From an uncultured Eubacteriales bacterium (GTDB lineage: Bacteria > Bacillota > Clostridia > Christensenellales > UBA1242), in the NCBI GenBank assembly GCA_900557645.1, contig USSZ01000003.1, positions 1 through 44,691 on the forward strand: DNA of 44,691 nucleotides. The letters run 5' to 3'. Of this stretch, positions 1-7,525 are shown in pieces (the stretch's first letter is position 1; each line of letters begins with the position of its first letter). The notes beneath the pieces are model-generated. The model worked only from the letters and a program-made list of their open reading frames with translations, was not told the DNA's origin and did not search any database. Position numbers and translations under genes: made by a program.

Positions 1-10
1 CCTCTACCTA

Positions 11-65
11 TGTCAACACTTTTTTATATCTTTTTTATCCTTTTTTATCCTTTTTTTACACTTTT
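11..65 (-). promoter_or_regulatory. Partial promoter at the left edge, preceded by phased A-tracts
   Basis: On the minus strand a perfect -35 hexamer TTGACA lies at 16..11 and points out of the window, so its -10 and gene are not visible. Just upstream (higher coordinates) the plus strand has T-tracts starting near 20, 31, 41, 51 and 62, about one per helical turn. Phased A-tracts upstream of a -35 are known to bend DNA and act as UP-element-like activators. The same TTGACATAGGTA string starts the ABC-F promoter at 6212. The bases between 66 and 232 hold no gene that I can see. Confidence 0.4.
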
Positions 66-232
66 CTATGATACTCTAGCACCCGTTGTGGAATATAAAT
101 TAAAAATCAAAATATTTTTTGCTGACTCAATGCAAAAGTCATCATGTTAAAGTAATAAAAAATATACGTTATTATTTATTAATTAACAATATTTCCTAAT
201 TATTTTAATATGACTTTTTCTTAAAATATTAA

Positions 233-263
233 TAAAAAAAGAGAATGAATAACATTCTCTTTT
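233..263 (-). terminator. Rho-independent terminator after the 334-residue unknown gene
   Basis: Inverted repeat AAAAGAGAATG / CATTCTCTTTT with a 5-nt loop, followed on the minus strand by a run of T. Its first arm overlaps the stop codon of the gene ending at 262. Confidence 0.75.
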
Positions 264-1266
264 AATATTGTTCTGATTCAGTCTCTTTATCTAAATAATT
301 TAAAGCCATTTTTGTTCTTCTATATTCATTATAATCATTTATATCTATCAAATTTTCCTCTTTGAAAATATCAATCAAATTTTTCACAACAGCATCAGAT
401 AATTCACCTTTACACAAATCATCAATTACATACAAACCTTTTTCATCAATCTGATATTTAAACATTGCTGGTAATTCAAAACCATACTCATCACATTTAT
501 TTTGTCGTTTAACAAAAAATTCTTTTAAAATTGGTTTTTCCATTAATCTTTCAATCACTTTATCGTTATGAGTTCTAACATTAAATAATCCACTTAATAT
601 ACAATTTTTAATTCTATTGTTTGCAAAATTTTTTAATATTTCATTATCAAATGTATCTCTTATTTTTATCAAATTATTTTCATCTTCTTTAGAATAGTCA
701 GTTATCAACTGGTCTACTTTTCTAAAATAATAGGTATAAGGCGTAAACTTTTTATACATATCAATCAATTCAATTACATTTTTTGTAAATTCGTATTTAC
801 CTTTTAAAATTGTGCTATCATTTCCTTGGTCAAGCATTGCATCTATATTTAACAGATTACTAGCCAACACAATCATTTTAAATTCTTCAATATTAACACC
901 AGATAAAACAACCTTGTCTAAAAATAACTTAAGTGTTTTATCGTCTAAATCATTTAATTTTAAATGTTTATATGTATTGTTTAAATAGGCACCACAACTA
1001 AATAAATCAAAAAGTTTTGGATAATCATATAAAAAATCTTCTGATTTTAAATTCCCTTGTTTGATATTTTTAATCATATCTTTTGTAAAATCGTGCATAT
1101 TTTTGTCAATGATAAAATATCTATCACCATACTCAAGACCGATTAATTCTTTCCATGCACTTTCAAAAGAAGACTTATTTTCTATCTCCTTTACTTCTAT
1201 TTTTTGCAAACTTGATTGAACAATTTTATCTTTATCTACTTGTGGATAATATGTCAAACCTCTCAT
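262..1266 (-). CDS. Uncharacterised 334-residue cytosolic protein downstream of cmk
   Basis: I do not recognise this protein. It is Lys/Asp/Glu/Asn-rich, looks almost wholly helical, and has no signal peptide, membrane segment, CxxC pair or nucleotide-binding motif. Start choice: the frame stays open to an ATG at 1317 that directly abuts the cmk stop and has no ribosome site. The ATG at 1266 has a strong AGAGGTG 4-5 nt upstream, so the protein probably starts MRGLTYYPQ. It follows cmk by 52 nt on the same strand and ends in a good terminator, so the two genes are likely one transcript. Nothing links it to a known pathway apart from that co-transcription. It reads as a complete gene. Confidence 0.7.
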   Translation of the reverse strand: MRGLTYYPQVDKDKIVQSSLQKIEVKEIENKSSFESAWKELIGLEYGDRYFIIDKNMHDFTKDMIKNIKQGNLKSEDFLYDYPKLFDLFSCGAYLNNTYKHLKLNDLDDKTLKLFLDKVVLSGVNIEEFKMIVLASNLLNIDAMLDQGNDSTILKGKYEFTKNVIELIDMYKKFTPYTYYFRKVDQLITDYSKEDENNLIKIRDTFDNEILKNFANNRIKNCILSGLFNVRTHNDKVIERLMEKPILKEFFVKRQNKCDEYGFELPAMFKYQIDEKGLYVIDDLCKGELSDAVVKNLIDIFKEENLIDINDYNEYRRTKMALNYLDKETESEQY

Positions 1267-1318
1267 ACTCACCTCTTTTAATTTTAGTTTATCATATTTA
1301 TATATATTTTTCAACATT

Positions 1319-1987
1319 TTATTTTTTTAATCTTGTTATAATATTAATACAATAATTTATTGACTCTTCCAATGTTTGATTTGTCGTATCAATCATTATT
1401 GAATCTTTAGCAGGAATTAATGGGGCAATTTCTCTATGAATGTCTTTATAATCACGTTGACGTAAATCCTCCAAAATTTCTTCATAGGAAGGACTATTTG
1501 GTTTGTCTTTTATTTGTGCATATCTTCTCATCGCTCTAACTTCTTCTGTTGCAGTAACAAAGAATTTTATTTGTGCTTTTGGTAAAACAATCGTCCCAAT
1601 ATCTCTACCTTCAATAATACAATCATAATTCCTTGCAAAAACTCTTTGCAAATACAAAACCTTTTCCCGGACTTCAGGATAAGGTGAAATAACCGATGCT
1701 AACATTGATATTTCTTCAAGTCTTAAATAAGGAGTATAATCTTGTTTATTTATTATAACATGTTGTTGTCCATCTAAAAATTTTATATCAATTTCCAATG
1801 AATCAACAAACTCTTCTATTATTTCTTTATTTGGTTTCTGATTATTAAATTTTTCTTTGTAATAACAGGCTATTCCCCTATAAATTGCACCTGTATCTAA
1901 AACTTTTAAATTTAATTTTTCAGCCAAACCTTTTGCTAATGTGCTTTTTCCACTTCCAACAGTTCCATCAATAGCAATATTAAACAT
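1319..1987 (-). CDS. cmk: Cytidylate kinase
   Basis: Phosphorylates CMP and dCMP to the diphosphates with ATP in cytosolic pyrimidine salvage. At 222 residues it has the usual Cmk length. The P-loop GTVGSGKST sits at residues 8-16, the acceptor-side LDTGAIYRG at about 31-39, and the GRDIGTIVLP segment in the middle is family-typical, as is the late Arg-rich lid region (RRYAQIKDK). A GGAGGG site precedes the ATG by a few bases. In many Clostridia cmk sits beside an HI0933-type flavoprotein and plsC. Here those two genes lie 10 kb away, so cmk appears to have moved. It leads the transcript that includes the unknown gene at 262-1266. Confidence 0.95.
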   Translation of the reverse strand: MFNIAIDGTVGSGKSTLAKGLAEKLNLKVLDTGAIYRGIACYYKEKFNNQKPNKEIIEEFVDSLEIDIKFLDGQQHVIINKQDYTPYLRLEEISMLASVISPYPEVREKVLYLQRVFARNYDCIIEGRDIGTIVLPKAQIKFFVTATEEVRAMRRYAQIKDKPNSPSYEEILEDLRQRDYKDIHREIAPLIPAKDSIMIDTTNQTLEESINYCINIITRLKK

Positions 1988-2099
1988 ATTCCCTCCAACA
2001 ATAAATTAAAACAAAATACATTAGTCTATTCAAAATTATAAGTTTCATTAAAAGATTATAATTATTTTATAATTTATTTCAAAATTTTTTATAAAAATA

Positions 2100-2128
2100 T
2101 TGTAGAATTTCTTTAAATATTATAAAAT
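2100..2128 (+). promoter_or_regulatory. Promoter placing the start site at the glycosylase ATG
   Basis: -35 TTGTAG (2100-2105), 17 bp, -10 TAAAAT (2123-2128). Only six bases separate the -10 from the ATG at 2135, and there is no Shine-Dalgarno. Transcription would start on the A of the ATG, which predicts a leaderless mRNA. Confidence 0.5.
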
Positions 2129-2134
2129 GTTATC

Positions 2135-2629
2135 ATGAATAAAAGTGTAAACAAATCAAAAAAATATATAGGATTTGATCCATTAATAAATGATGATAGT
2201 GAATTTTTAATTTTAGGCTCTTTTCCTTCTGTTAAGTCAAGAGAAAATAATTTTTATTATGGACATCCACAAAATAGATTTTGGAAAATGCTTGCCAGTA
2301 TTTTTCATGAAGATTTGCCAAAATCTATAGAAGAAAAAAAGGGTTTATGTAAAAAACATAAAATTGCTCTTTGGGATGTTATAATCGAATCAGATATTAA
2401 AGGTTCAAATGATTTCAATTTAGAAAAATCTAACTATAAAATTTGTAATTTAAATAATCTTCTAAAAAAATACAAAAAAATAAGAACTATTATTTGTAAT
2501 GGCAAACTTTCTTATAAACTTTTTATTAAATTTTTTAATATTCCTATTGAAGTTTTTTGTCTTCCATCTACCAGTCCTGCAAATCCAAGATTTAATATCA
2601 ATGAATGGAAAAATGTTTTATTAAAATAG
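2135..2629 (+). CDS. DNA-deoxyinosine (hypoxanthine) glycosylase, UDG superfamily family 6
   Basis: Likely removes hypoxanthine, the product of adenine deamination, from DNA to start base-excision repair. The 164-residue protein has the family-6 layout. Motif LILGSFPS is at about 26-33, followed by NFYYGHPQNRFW at about 39-50, whose Asn is the presumed active-site residue. ALWDV is central and LPSTSPANPRF near the C-terminus is the substrate loop. Family assignment rests on these motifs as I remember them for the family. The gene stands alone on plus between two minus-strand genes. It has no ribosome-binding site, and its promoter lies right against the ATG. It shares a bidirectional terminator with the MerR gene. 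Confidence 0.85.
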   Translation: MNKSVNKSKKYIGFDPLINDDSEFLILGSFPSVKSRENNFYYGHPQNRFWKMLASIFHEDLPKSIEEKKGLCKKHKIALWDVIIESDIKGSNDFNLEKSNYKICNLNNLLKKYKKIRTIICNGKLSYKLFIKFFNIPIEVFCLPSTSPANPRFNINEWKNVLLK

Positions 2630-2652
2630 ATTTTTATTTTTTTGATAACATT

Positions 2653-2690
2653 AAAAAAAAGAGAATTTTTAAAATCAAATTCTCTTTTTT
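2653..2690. terminator. Bidirectional terminator between glycosylase and MerR gene
   Basis: Stem AAAAAAGAGAATTT / AAATTCTCTTTTTT with an 8-nt loop. It has A-runs and T-runs on both sides and lies between convergent stops at 2629 and 2697, so it can serve both strands. Confidence 0.8.
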
Positions 2691-2696
2691 AGTTTT

Positions 2697-3713
2697 TTAC
2701 TTTTGCTTTTTAAAAACATAGTAATATGGAATATGTCCACCAAATGTATAATCCCCTGATTTATGTTGCATAAATAAATAATCATTTCCATTAATATTTT
2801 TTATACAATATTCTTGTGCAACTTTAGCAGATTTATTGATTATATAGCCTTTTGTCCAAGTTAAAATGTTAGCATTTGATTTATTATCTGAATAAGTTAC
2901 AACAACCTCTCCATTATCAAAAATTGCTAAATTTTTATACTTATAATCAATATCTTTTGATGTATTTTCTTTAAAATCTTCAATATTTTTTACAAAATTG
3001 TCAACAACCCATATTCCTTTTAAATCTTCATCGTTTTCAAATGGTATATTAATATCATCAGTTTTAACAACTTCTTCATGCTTATATGCTTTATGATCAA
3101 CATTCTCATACACAGCATAATACTCTACTTCGCCAGACACATCCCAGTCAAAAGCAATTATAAGTTTATTATCTTTTATTTCATATTTCATTGGAACATT
3201 TTTAATAAAAATATTTCCTTTTGTCCAAAAAGTAATTACCCAATAACTCTCGCCTTTAGGTAAGAAAACGAGTTTATTTAATCCAAAGTCTGAATTCAAT
3301 TCAATCTTGTTTTCTTTAAGATCTTCTTCACTTTCTGCGACACCTAATAATTTCCATTTGCCGATTAAATTTTCATCATTTACAAAATTTTTCATGATAT
3401 ATTCTCCTTTTTCATTTTTATAAAGGTTTGAAATATCTTTTAAATTTTTCTTAAATTGACTAATTTTCTTTTTGATTTCCAATGCTTTCTCTTTTAATGA
3501 ATTTTCATCAAAATTCTTGATTTCTGCTAGCGTAAAACCAAGTTTTTTCAAATAAATTATTCTCAATAATTGTTCAGCATTTTTTTCATCAAAACGTCTA
3601 TAACCCGTCCAAGCATCAATCTCTGCAGGTTTTATTAGTCCCAATTCTTCGTAATATCTTATTGTTTTAACAGGGACTCCAGTCAATTTAGAAAATTCAC
3701 TTATTTTTATCAT
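2697..3713 (-). CDS. MerR-family regulator with a duplicated beta-rich ligand domain
   Basis: Predicted effector-controlled transcription factor. Residues 1-70 are a MerR winged helix: ISEFSKLTGVPVKTIRYYEELGL then GYRRFDEKNAEQL. A coiled-coil dimerisation helix follows to about 104. The remaining 230 residues hold two similar beta-rich units of about 110 residues, each opening with LxGxW (LIGKWKLLG, LKGIWVVDN) and containing an xTWTKG/FWTKG element. They resemble lipocalin-like sensor modules rather than a metal site, and no Cys cluster is present. A strong AAGGAGG precedes the ATG. The promoter has the 19-bp spacer that MerR proteins untwist, so the gene probably controls itself. No neighbour is divergently arranged with it, so other targets are unknown. 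Confidence 0.85.
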   Translation of the reverse strand: MIKISEFSKLTGVPVKTIRYYEELGLIKPAEIDAWTGYRRFDEKNAEQLLRIIYLKKLGFTLAEIKNFDENSLKEKALEIKKKISQFKKNLKDISNLYKNEKGEYIMKNFVNDENLIGKWKLLGVAESEEDLKENKIELNSDFGLNKLVFLPKGESYWVITFWTKGNIFIKNVPMKYEIKDNKLIIAFDWDVSGEVEYYAVYENVDHKAYKHEEVVKTDDINIPFENDEDLKGIWVVDNFVKNIEDFKENTSKDIDYKYKNLAIFDNGEVVVTYSDNKSNANILTWTKGYIINKSAKVAQEYCIKNINGNDYLFMQHKSGDYTFGGHIPYYYVFKKQK

Positions 3714-3733
3714 ATTTCCTCCTTTACATCAAA

Positions 3734-3764
3734 AATATATCATTACAGCATACTGGAGAGTCAA
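3734..3764 (-). promoter_or_regulatory. MerR-type promoter with 19-bp spacer
   Basis: -35 TTGACT (3764-3759), 19-bp spacer, -10 TATATT (3739-3734), then AGGAGG and the MerR ATG. The spacer carries an imperfect dyad centred on CAGTATGCTG. An over-long 19-bp spacer with a dyad is the hallmark of MerR-controlled promoters. Confidence 0.7.
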
Positions 3765-3775
3765 TAACTTTAAAT

Positions 3776-3803
3776 AAAAAGGAAGAAAAATTTTTCTTCC
3801 TTA
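3776..3803 (-). terminator. Terminator of the ABC-F/membrane-protein transcript
   Basis: Perfect 24-nt palindrome AAGGAAGAAAAA/TTTTTCTTCCTT followed on minus by TTTTATTT. It lies 160 nt after the membrane-protein stop. The bases 3804-3962 hold nothing else that I recognise. Confidence 0.7.
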
Positions 3804-3962
3804 ACCTATATATTTTAAAATTCTCATTACATACAATGAAAATATATTTGGTTTTGACTGATAATTTTTTAAATTATAATTTAGCATAAAAAACAATTAT
3901 GGCAGGGTTTATTAACATTTTCTGATAATATAATTTTAATATAACAGATATATCATCATATT

Positions 3963-4448
3963 TTATTTATTCTTTCTAGGTGCAAATATTAATGCAAGAA
4001 TTGAACAACCCAAAGCGACAATCATTCCCCAGCCTATAGAAAATACAACGCCTTCTTCAACTAATGCTTGCCATACATCTGCTCCCATCAAATCAACTGC
4101 CGCATGAACTGCAAACATAATTGTTGCAACAAGCATACAAACAAAAAATCCACCTGCTGCTAGTTTAGAACCAACATAAGATTTATTATTTACTGCTTTG
4201 GCAATTAAATTAAATAATGTTAATAATAGCATTATTCCTACAAACACTAACGCCAAAATAAGAAAAACACTGCCTGCAATTTCATAACCAGTCATGCCCT
4301 TTTCAAATTTTATTAAATCAAATAAGTTTTGTTTTAAAAATTGAGCATCTGGTGATTCTCCATTAAAGTTATATATACCATACGCTGGTTGTGTAAACAT
4401 TATTATTCCACCAATTCCAAATATAAGTGTTAAAATTCCCCAAATCAT
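3963..4448 (-). CDS. Four-helix membrane protein, unknown function, downstream of ABC-F
   Basis: Unrecognised 161-residue integral membrane protein. Hydrophobic helices lie at about 2-20, 52-76, 92-117 and 135-155, with a basic tail APRKNK that predicts a cytosolic C-terminus. Start choice: the frame is open to 4478, but GGAGG sits six bases before the ATG at 4448, giving MIWGILTLIFG directly at the first helix. The gene follows the ABC-F stop by 34 nt with no terminator between, so it should be made under the same attenuator control. That suggests, but does not show, a role in drug response. It resembles small four-helix proteins of unknown function rather than a known transporter. Confidence 0.65.
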   Translation of the reverse strand: MIWGILTLIFGIGGIIMFTQPAYGIYNFNGESPDAQFLKQNLFDLIKFEKGMTGYEIAGSVFLILALVFVGIMLLLTLFNLIAKAVNNKSYVGSKLAAGGFFVCMLVATIMFAVHAAVDLMGADVWQALVEEGVVFSIGWGMIVALGCSILALIFAPRKNK

Positions 4449-4482
4449 CTTTTGCCTCCACATATATATTCTATTCAATTTA

Positions 4483-5964
4483 TTAAGATAAGTGTAATAC
4501 AGAAGTTGCTATATTGTCAAGAAAAAATTTATCATGTTCAATCACAATCATTGTAGGTTTATATTTTTTTATCAAATTCTCAATTTGTTTCCTTGAAACA
4601 ATGTCAACAAAATTTAATGGTTCATCCCATATATATACATCTGCTTTTTCAATCAAACTTGAGCATAATAATATCTTCTTTTTTTGTCCATCACTCATAC
4701 ATTCAATATTGTTATAAAAATCTTTATTTTCAACACCTAATTTGCTTAATAATGTAAGAAATAAACTTTTATCGAATTTTTTCTCATTTATATAGTCGTC
4801 TAGTTTTCCTTTTAACATAGATAAATCTTGACTTACATAAGATAATTTTAATTTATTTTTTATATAAAGATATCCAGAATAATCATTTATTTTAGACATT
4901 ATGATTTTTATCAAAGATGTCTTTCCACTGCCATTTTCTCCTTGAATAAATAATCTATCTCCTCCTCTCAAAATAAAATTAACATTATTCAATATTTTTC
5001 TTTCTTTAATAAAATAATTTATATTTTTACCTTCTATTAATAACTCATCGTTATCAAAATAATTTGGGCATATTTTTATAAATTTTTCTTTTTCAAAATC
5101 ATTTAATAGGCTACGTTTTTCTTCGATAGCATTTTCAATTCTATTTTCTATTATTTTAGAATGTTTTTGTAATCTTGCTGCTCTTGCTCCAATAAAACCT
5201 TTATCAATTATAGCACTATCATTTACTTTGGCACTCTTTTGTTTTTCACTTTTATTAGCCCATTGTTTTGTTTTTATCTTTGCAAGCTCTAATCTATCAA
5301 TATCTTTTTGTAATGATTGGTTTTTAATTATTTCTTCATTTAGTTTCCTATTAAAATTTTCGTCCCATGAAGAAAAATTACCTTTTTGTAAGTCTATACT
5401 ATTTTTATTAATTGAAATTACATGATCAATACAGTTATCCAACAACCACCTATCATGTGACACAATAATAAAGCCTTTTTTATTTTGTAAATATTCAACT
5501 ATTTTATTTTTTGTTGCCTGATCTAAATTATTAGTTGGTTCATCTAAAAGTTGAAATGTTTCATCTTGTGCAAACATAATTGCAAGTTGAAATTTTACTT
5601 GTTCTCCACCACTTAAATTTTTATAACAAGTAAATAAATTTTGCATATTAAAATTTATTAAATTCAATTCTTTATAAATCTTCCAACTTTCTATATTAAT
5701 AAATTGATTTTCTATTAAACCTTGTATAGAACTATTAATGTTTTCTATTTTGGTTGGGAAATATTGAAATTTTACTGACATATCTATATTTCCTTTTCCT
5801 TTCAACTCCCCTGACAATAATTTCAATAAAGTGGTTTTACCCTTACCATTTCTCCCTATTAATCCTAATTTCCAATTACTATCAAACTCTAAATTAAGAT
5901 TATCAAAAATTACATTTTGGGAATTATAACTGAATGATAAATTTTTAATTTTAATCTGTGACAT
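4483..5964 (-). CDS. Lsa-like ABC-F ribosomal protection protein
   Basis: Soluble twin-ATPase that, in its family, binds antibiotic-stalled ribosomes and displaces lincosamides, streptogramins A or pleuromutilins. 493 residues, the length of Lsa/Vga-type proteins. First ATPase: Walker A GRNGKGKTT, signature LSGGEQ, Walker B DEPTNNLD, H-loop SHDRW. Then a long basic helical linker ending in GFIGARAARLQK, matching the Lsa(A) linker. Second ATPase: GENGSGKTS, degenerate signature MSDGQKKK, DEPLNFVD, EHDKF. No transmembrane part, as expected. AGGAGG precedes the ATG. A full attenuation leader upstream supports an antibiotic-inducible resistance role. The Lsa assignment is from remembered sequence similarity; the drug range cannot be read from sequence. 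Confidence 0.9.
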   Translation of the reverse strand: MSQIKIKNLSFSYNSQNVIFDNLNLEFDSNWKLGLIGRNGKGKTTLLKLLSGELKGKGNIDMSVKFQYFPTKIENINSSIQGLIENQFINIESWKIYKELNLINFNMQNLFTCYKNLSGGEQVKFQLAIMFAQDETFQLLDEPTNNLDQATKNKIVEYLQNKKGFIIVSHDRWLLDNCIDHVISINKNSIDLQKGNFSSWDENFNRKLNEEIIKNQSLQKDIDRLELAKIKTKQWANKSEKQKSAKVNDSAIIDKGFIGARAARLQKHSKIIENRIENAIEEKRSLLNDFEKEKFIKICPNYFDNDELLIEGKNINYFIKERKILNNVNFILRGGDRLFIQGENGSGKTSLIKIIMSKINDYSGYLYIKNKLKLSYVSQDLSMLKGKLDDYINEKKFDKSLFLTLLSKLGVENKDFYNNIECMSDGQKKKILLCSSLIEKADVYIWDEPLNFVDIVSRKQIENLIKKYKPTMIVIEHDKFFLDNIATSVLHLS

Positions 5965-5974
5965 ATATCCTCCT

Positions 5975-6003
5975 AAATAAAAAACGTTGCAAGAAAATGC
6001 AAC
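5975..6003 (-). terminator. Attenuator terminator before the ABC-F gene
   Basis: Stem GTTGCA/TGCAAC with a 6-nt loop, extendable by A-T pairs, followed on minus by GTTTTTTATTT. It ends only about 10 bases before the ABC-F ATG, so by default it should stop transcription before the gene. Confidence 0.85.
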
Positions 6004-6130
6004 ACTTTTTGTTTATTTGAATTTATCAAATATATAATATTTTTAAATACATTTTCTTGCTAAGCATAAAACTTTTTAAAACTTTATGCTATTAAATTAA
6101 ATTAGCAAGAAATAAGCATTTTACCCTCCA
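5985..6130 (-). promoter_or_regulatory. Attenuation leader of the ABC-F gene
   Basis: Order on minus: ribosome site GGAGGG (6129-6124), five-codon ORF (6119-6102), hairpin 1, then the terminator at 6003-5986. Hairpin 1 has outer arms CTTGCTAA (6109-6102) and TTAGCAAG (6063-6056) around an inner AGCATAAA/TTTATGCT stem. Its 3' arm continues as GCAAGAAAATG (6060-6050), which is exactly complementary to CATTTTCTTGC (5999-5989) in the terminator. A ribosome stalled on the leader would cover CTTGCTAA, free that strand and form the antiterminator. Mutually exclusive pairings of this kind are known for drug-induced ABC-F and erm genes. Confidence 0.85.
6102..6119 (-). CDS. Leader peptide MLISC of the ABC-F attenuator
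   Basis: ATG CTT ATT TCT TGC TAA, a five-residue ORF with an optimal GGAGGG four to five bases upstream. Its last codons and stop form the 5' arm of hairpin 1, so ribosome position on this ORF decides which hairpin forms. It is far too short to have a function other than sensing a stalled ribosome. The very small size resembles the leader peptides of other resistance ABC-F and erm genes. Confidence 0.8.
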   Translation of the reverse strand: MLISC

Positions 6131-6183
6131 CAATTATTTTAAATTATCGATATAAATTTAAAAAAGATATACCATTTTAATTT

Positions 6184-6212
6184 ATATTAACATAAAACTA
6201 TACCTATGTCAA
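6184..6212 (-). promoter_or_regulatory. Promoter of the ABC-F leader transcript
   Basis: Perfect -35 TTGACA (6212-6207), 17-bp spacer, -10 TAATAT (6189-6184). Predicted start near 6177, about 58 nt before the leader-peptide ATG. A consensus -35 fits a constitutive promoter whose output is set by attenuation. Confidence 0.75.
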
Positions 6213-6297
6213 TCAACTAATGATGTAAATATAATTATATATATCTACATTAATGATAAACATAATTAAAAAATAGAAATCATTACGTTTTTAATAT

Positions 6298-7404
6298 TTA
6301 ATCTTTCTTGGATTTTGATTTTTTATCTACTTTTTCTTGAGTTTTCGTTGTGTTAATTTTATCAATTTCGCTTTTAATAATACTTTGATCTAGTGGTTCA
6401 GTAAGTAATTTTGTTTCTTGTTGATTTTCTTCCTTATTTTTATTTGGTTTTAATTTTTTTTCTTTCTTTTTCTTTTTGCTTTTACCAAAAATCTCAACAA
6501 GATTCATATTTTCTAAATCTATATCACGATTCTCTTTTCTTTCTTTTTCAACTCGTTTTGGTATTTTTTCTTTATTAAATGGCAACACAACCTTATCTTT
6601 ACGTTCTCTTATTTCAATCTGATCATAAGGAATTGAAATATTATTTTTCTTTAATTCATTATATACAAGTTCCAAGGTATCATAATAAACATCCCAATAA
6701 TCTTCACTATCACACCAACATTTAGCAACAAATTCAATACTACTTGAATTTAATGCATTCAAACGACAAAAAGGCTCTGGATTTAATAAAACTTTTCCGT
6801 TACTTTTCATACATTCTAAAATTAATTTTTTCACTTGTTCTACATCACTTTCGTAAGCAACGTTAAACTTTATATCAACTCTTCTTGTCTTACAAGAGTC
6901 ATAATCTACAACAACTCCATTCACAATAGAAGAATTTGGAATTGTTATCCTTTTATTATCAACAGTCATAATTGTTGTGAATAAAAAGTTGATTTGAACA
7001 ATATTTCCTTCTTTCCCTTCTACTTCTACATAATCACCCTTTTTAAACATTTTATTAGAAACAATAACGATTCCGTTTGCAGCATTTGCAATAATGTTTT
7101 CAAGAGCCATACCAATAGCAAGAACTAAAGCACTTAACGCAGTTAACACCCCAGTTAATTCAATGCCAATTATACTTAATAAAACTAATATTAAACACAA
7201 ATATAAGCAAATTTTAATAATTGCACACAAAAAACCAATAGTGATTTTTTCCATTTTAGTCTTGTTCATTACTCTTCTTATAATATTTAGTAATATCTTT
7301 ATTACAATAATACCTAAAATCAAAACAGCAAAAAATATTGCAATATTCCAAGCATTATTTTTGAAAAAATCAACAATGTCATTCCATATTTGATTCCAAT
7401 CCAT
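6298..7404 (-). CDS. Small-conductance mechanosensitive channel, MscS family
   Basis: Inner-membrane channel that opens under membrane tension and releases solutes on osmotic downshock. 368 residues from the chosen start. Three helices lie at about 15-42, 52-78 and 82-115. The third carries the Ala/Gly-rich pore helix of MscS (ALSALVLAIGMALENIIANAANG), followed by the beta domain (FKKGDYVEVEGKEGNIVQI, ITIPNSSIVNG) and the alpha/beta vestibule. The last 90 residues are an unusually long Lys/Glu-rich tail, not part of the core family. An ATG at 7443 is rejected as start because it lies inside the promoter spacer. AAAGGTG precedes the ATG at 7404. It is a lone transcription unit. Confidence 0.9.
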   Translation of the reverse strand: MDWNQIWNDIVDFFKNNAWNIAIFFAVLILGIIVIKILLNIIRRVMNKTKMEKITIGFLCAIIKICLYLCLILVLLSIIGIELTGVLTALSALVLAIGMALENIIANAANGIVIVSNKMFKKGDYVEVEGKEGNIVQINFLFTTIMTVDNKRITIPNSSIVNGVVVDYDSCKTRRVDIKFNVAYESDVEQVKKLILECMKSNGKVLLNPEPFCRLNALNSSSIEFVAKCWCDSEDYWDVYYDTLELVYNELKKNNISIPYDQIEIRERKDKVVLPFNKEKIPKRVEKERKENRDIDLENMNLVEIFGKSKKKKKEKKLKPNKNKEENQQETKLLTEPLDQSIIKSEIDKINTTKTQEKVDKKSKSKKD

Positions 7405-7424
7405 TTTATCACCTTTCTTTAAAT

Positions 7425-7453
7425 ATTGTAATACTGTCGACATTTTTTGTCAA
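7425..7453 (-). promoter_or_regulatory. Promoter of the MscS-type gene
   Basis: -35 TTGACA (7453-7448), 17 bp, -10 TACAAT (7430-7425). Predicted start is close to 7418, which rules out the upstream ATG at 7443 and fixes the protein start at 7404. Confidence 0.75.
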
Positions 7454-7475
7454 TTATTTAATTTAGAAAAACAAA

Positions 7476-7507
7476 AAAAATAAATAGATAAAACTCTATT
7501 TATTTTT
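7476..7507 (-). terminator. Terminator of the transglutaminase-like gene
   Basis: 13-bp stem AAAAATAAATAGA / TCTATTTATTTTT with a 6-nt loop and a T-run on minus, 20 nt past the stop. Confidence 0.7.
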
Positions 7508-7525
7508 AAATAATTAACATACATA

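Noticed and set aside
7402..7443. Upstream ATG at 7443 as the MscS start
   Set aside because: It lies inside the 17-bp spacer of a TTGACA/TACAAT promoter and has no ribosome site.
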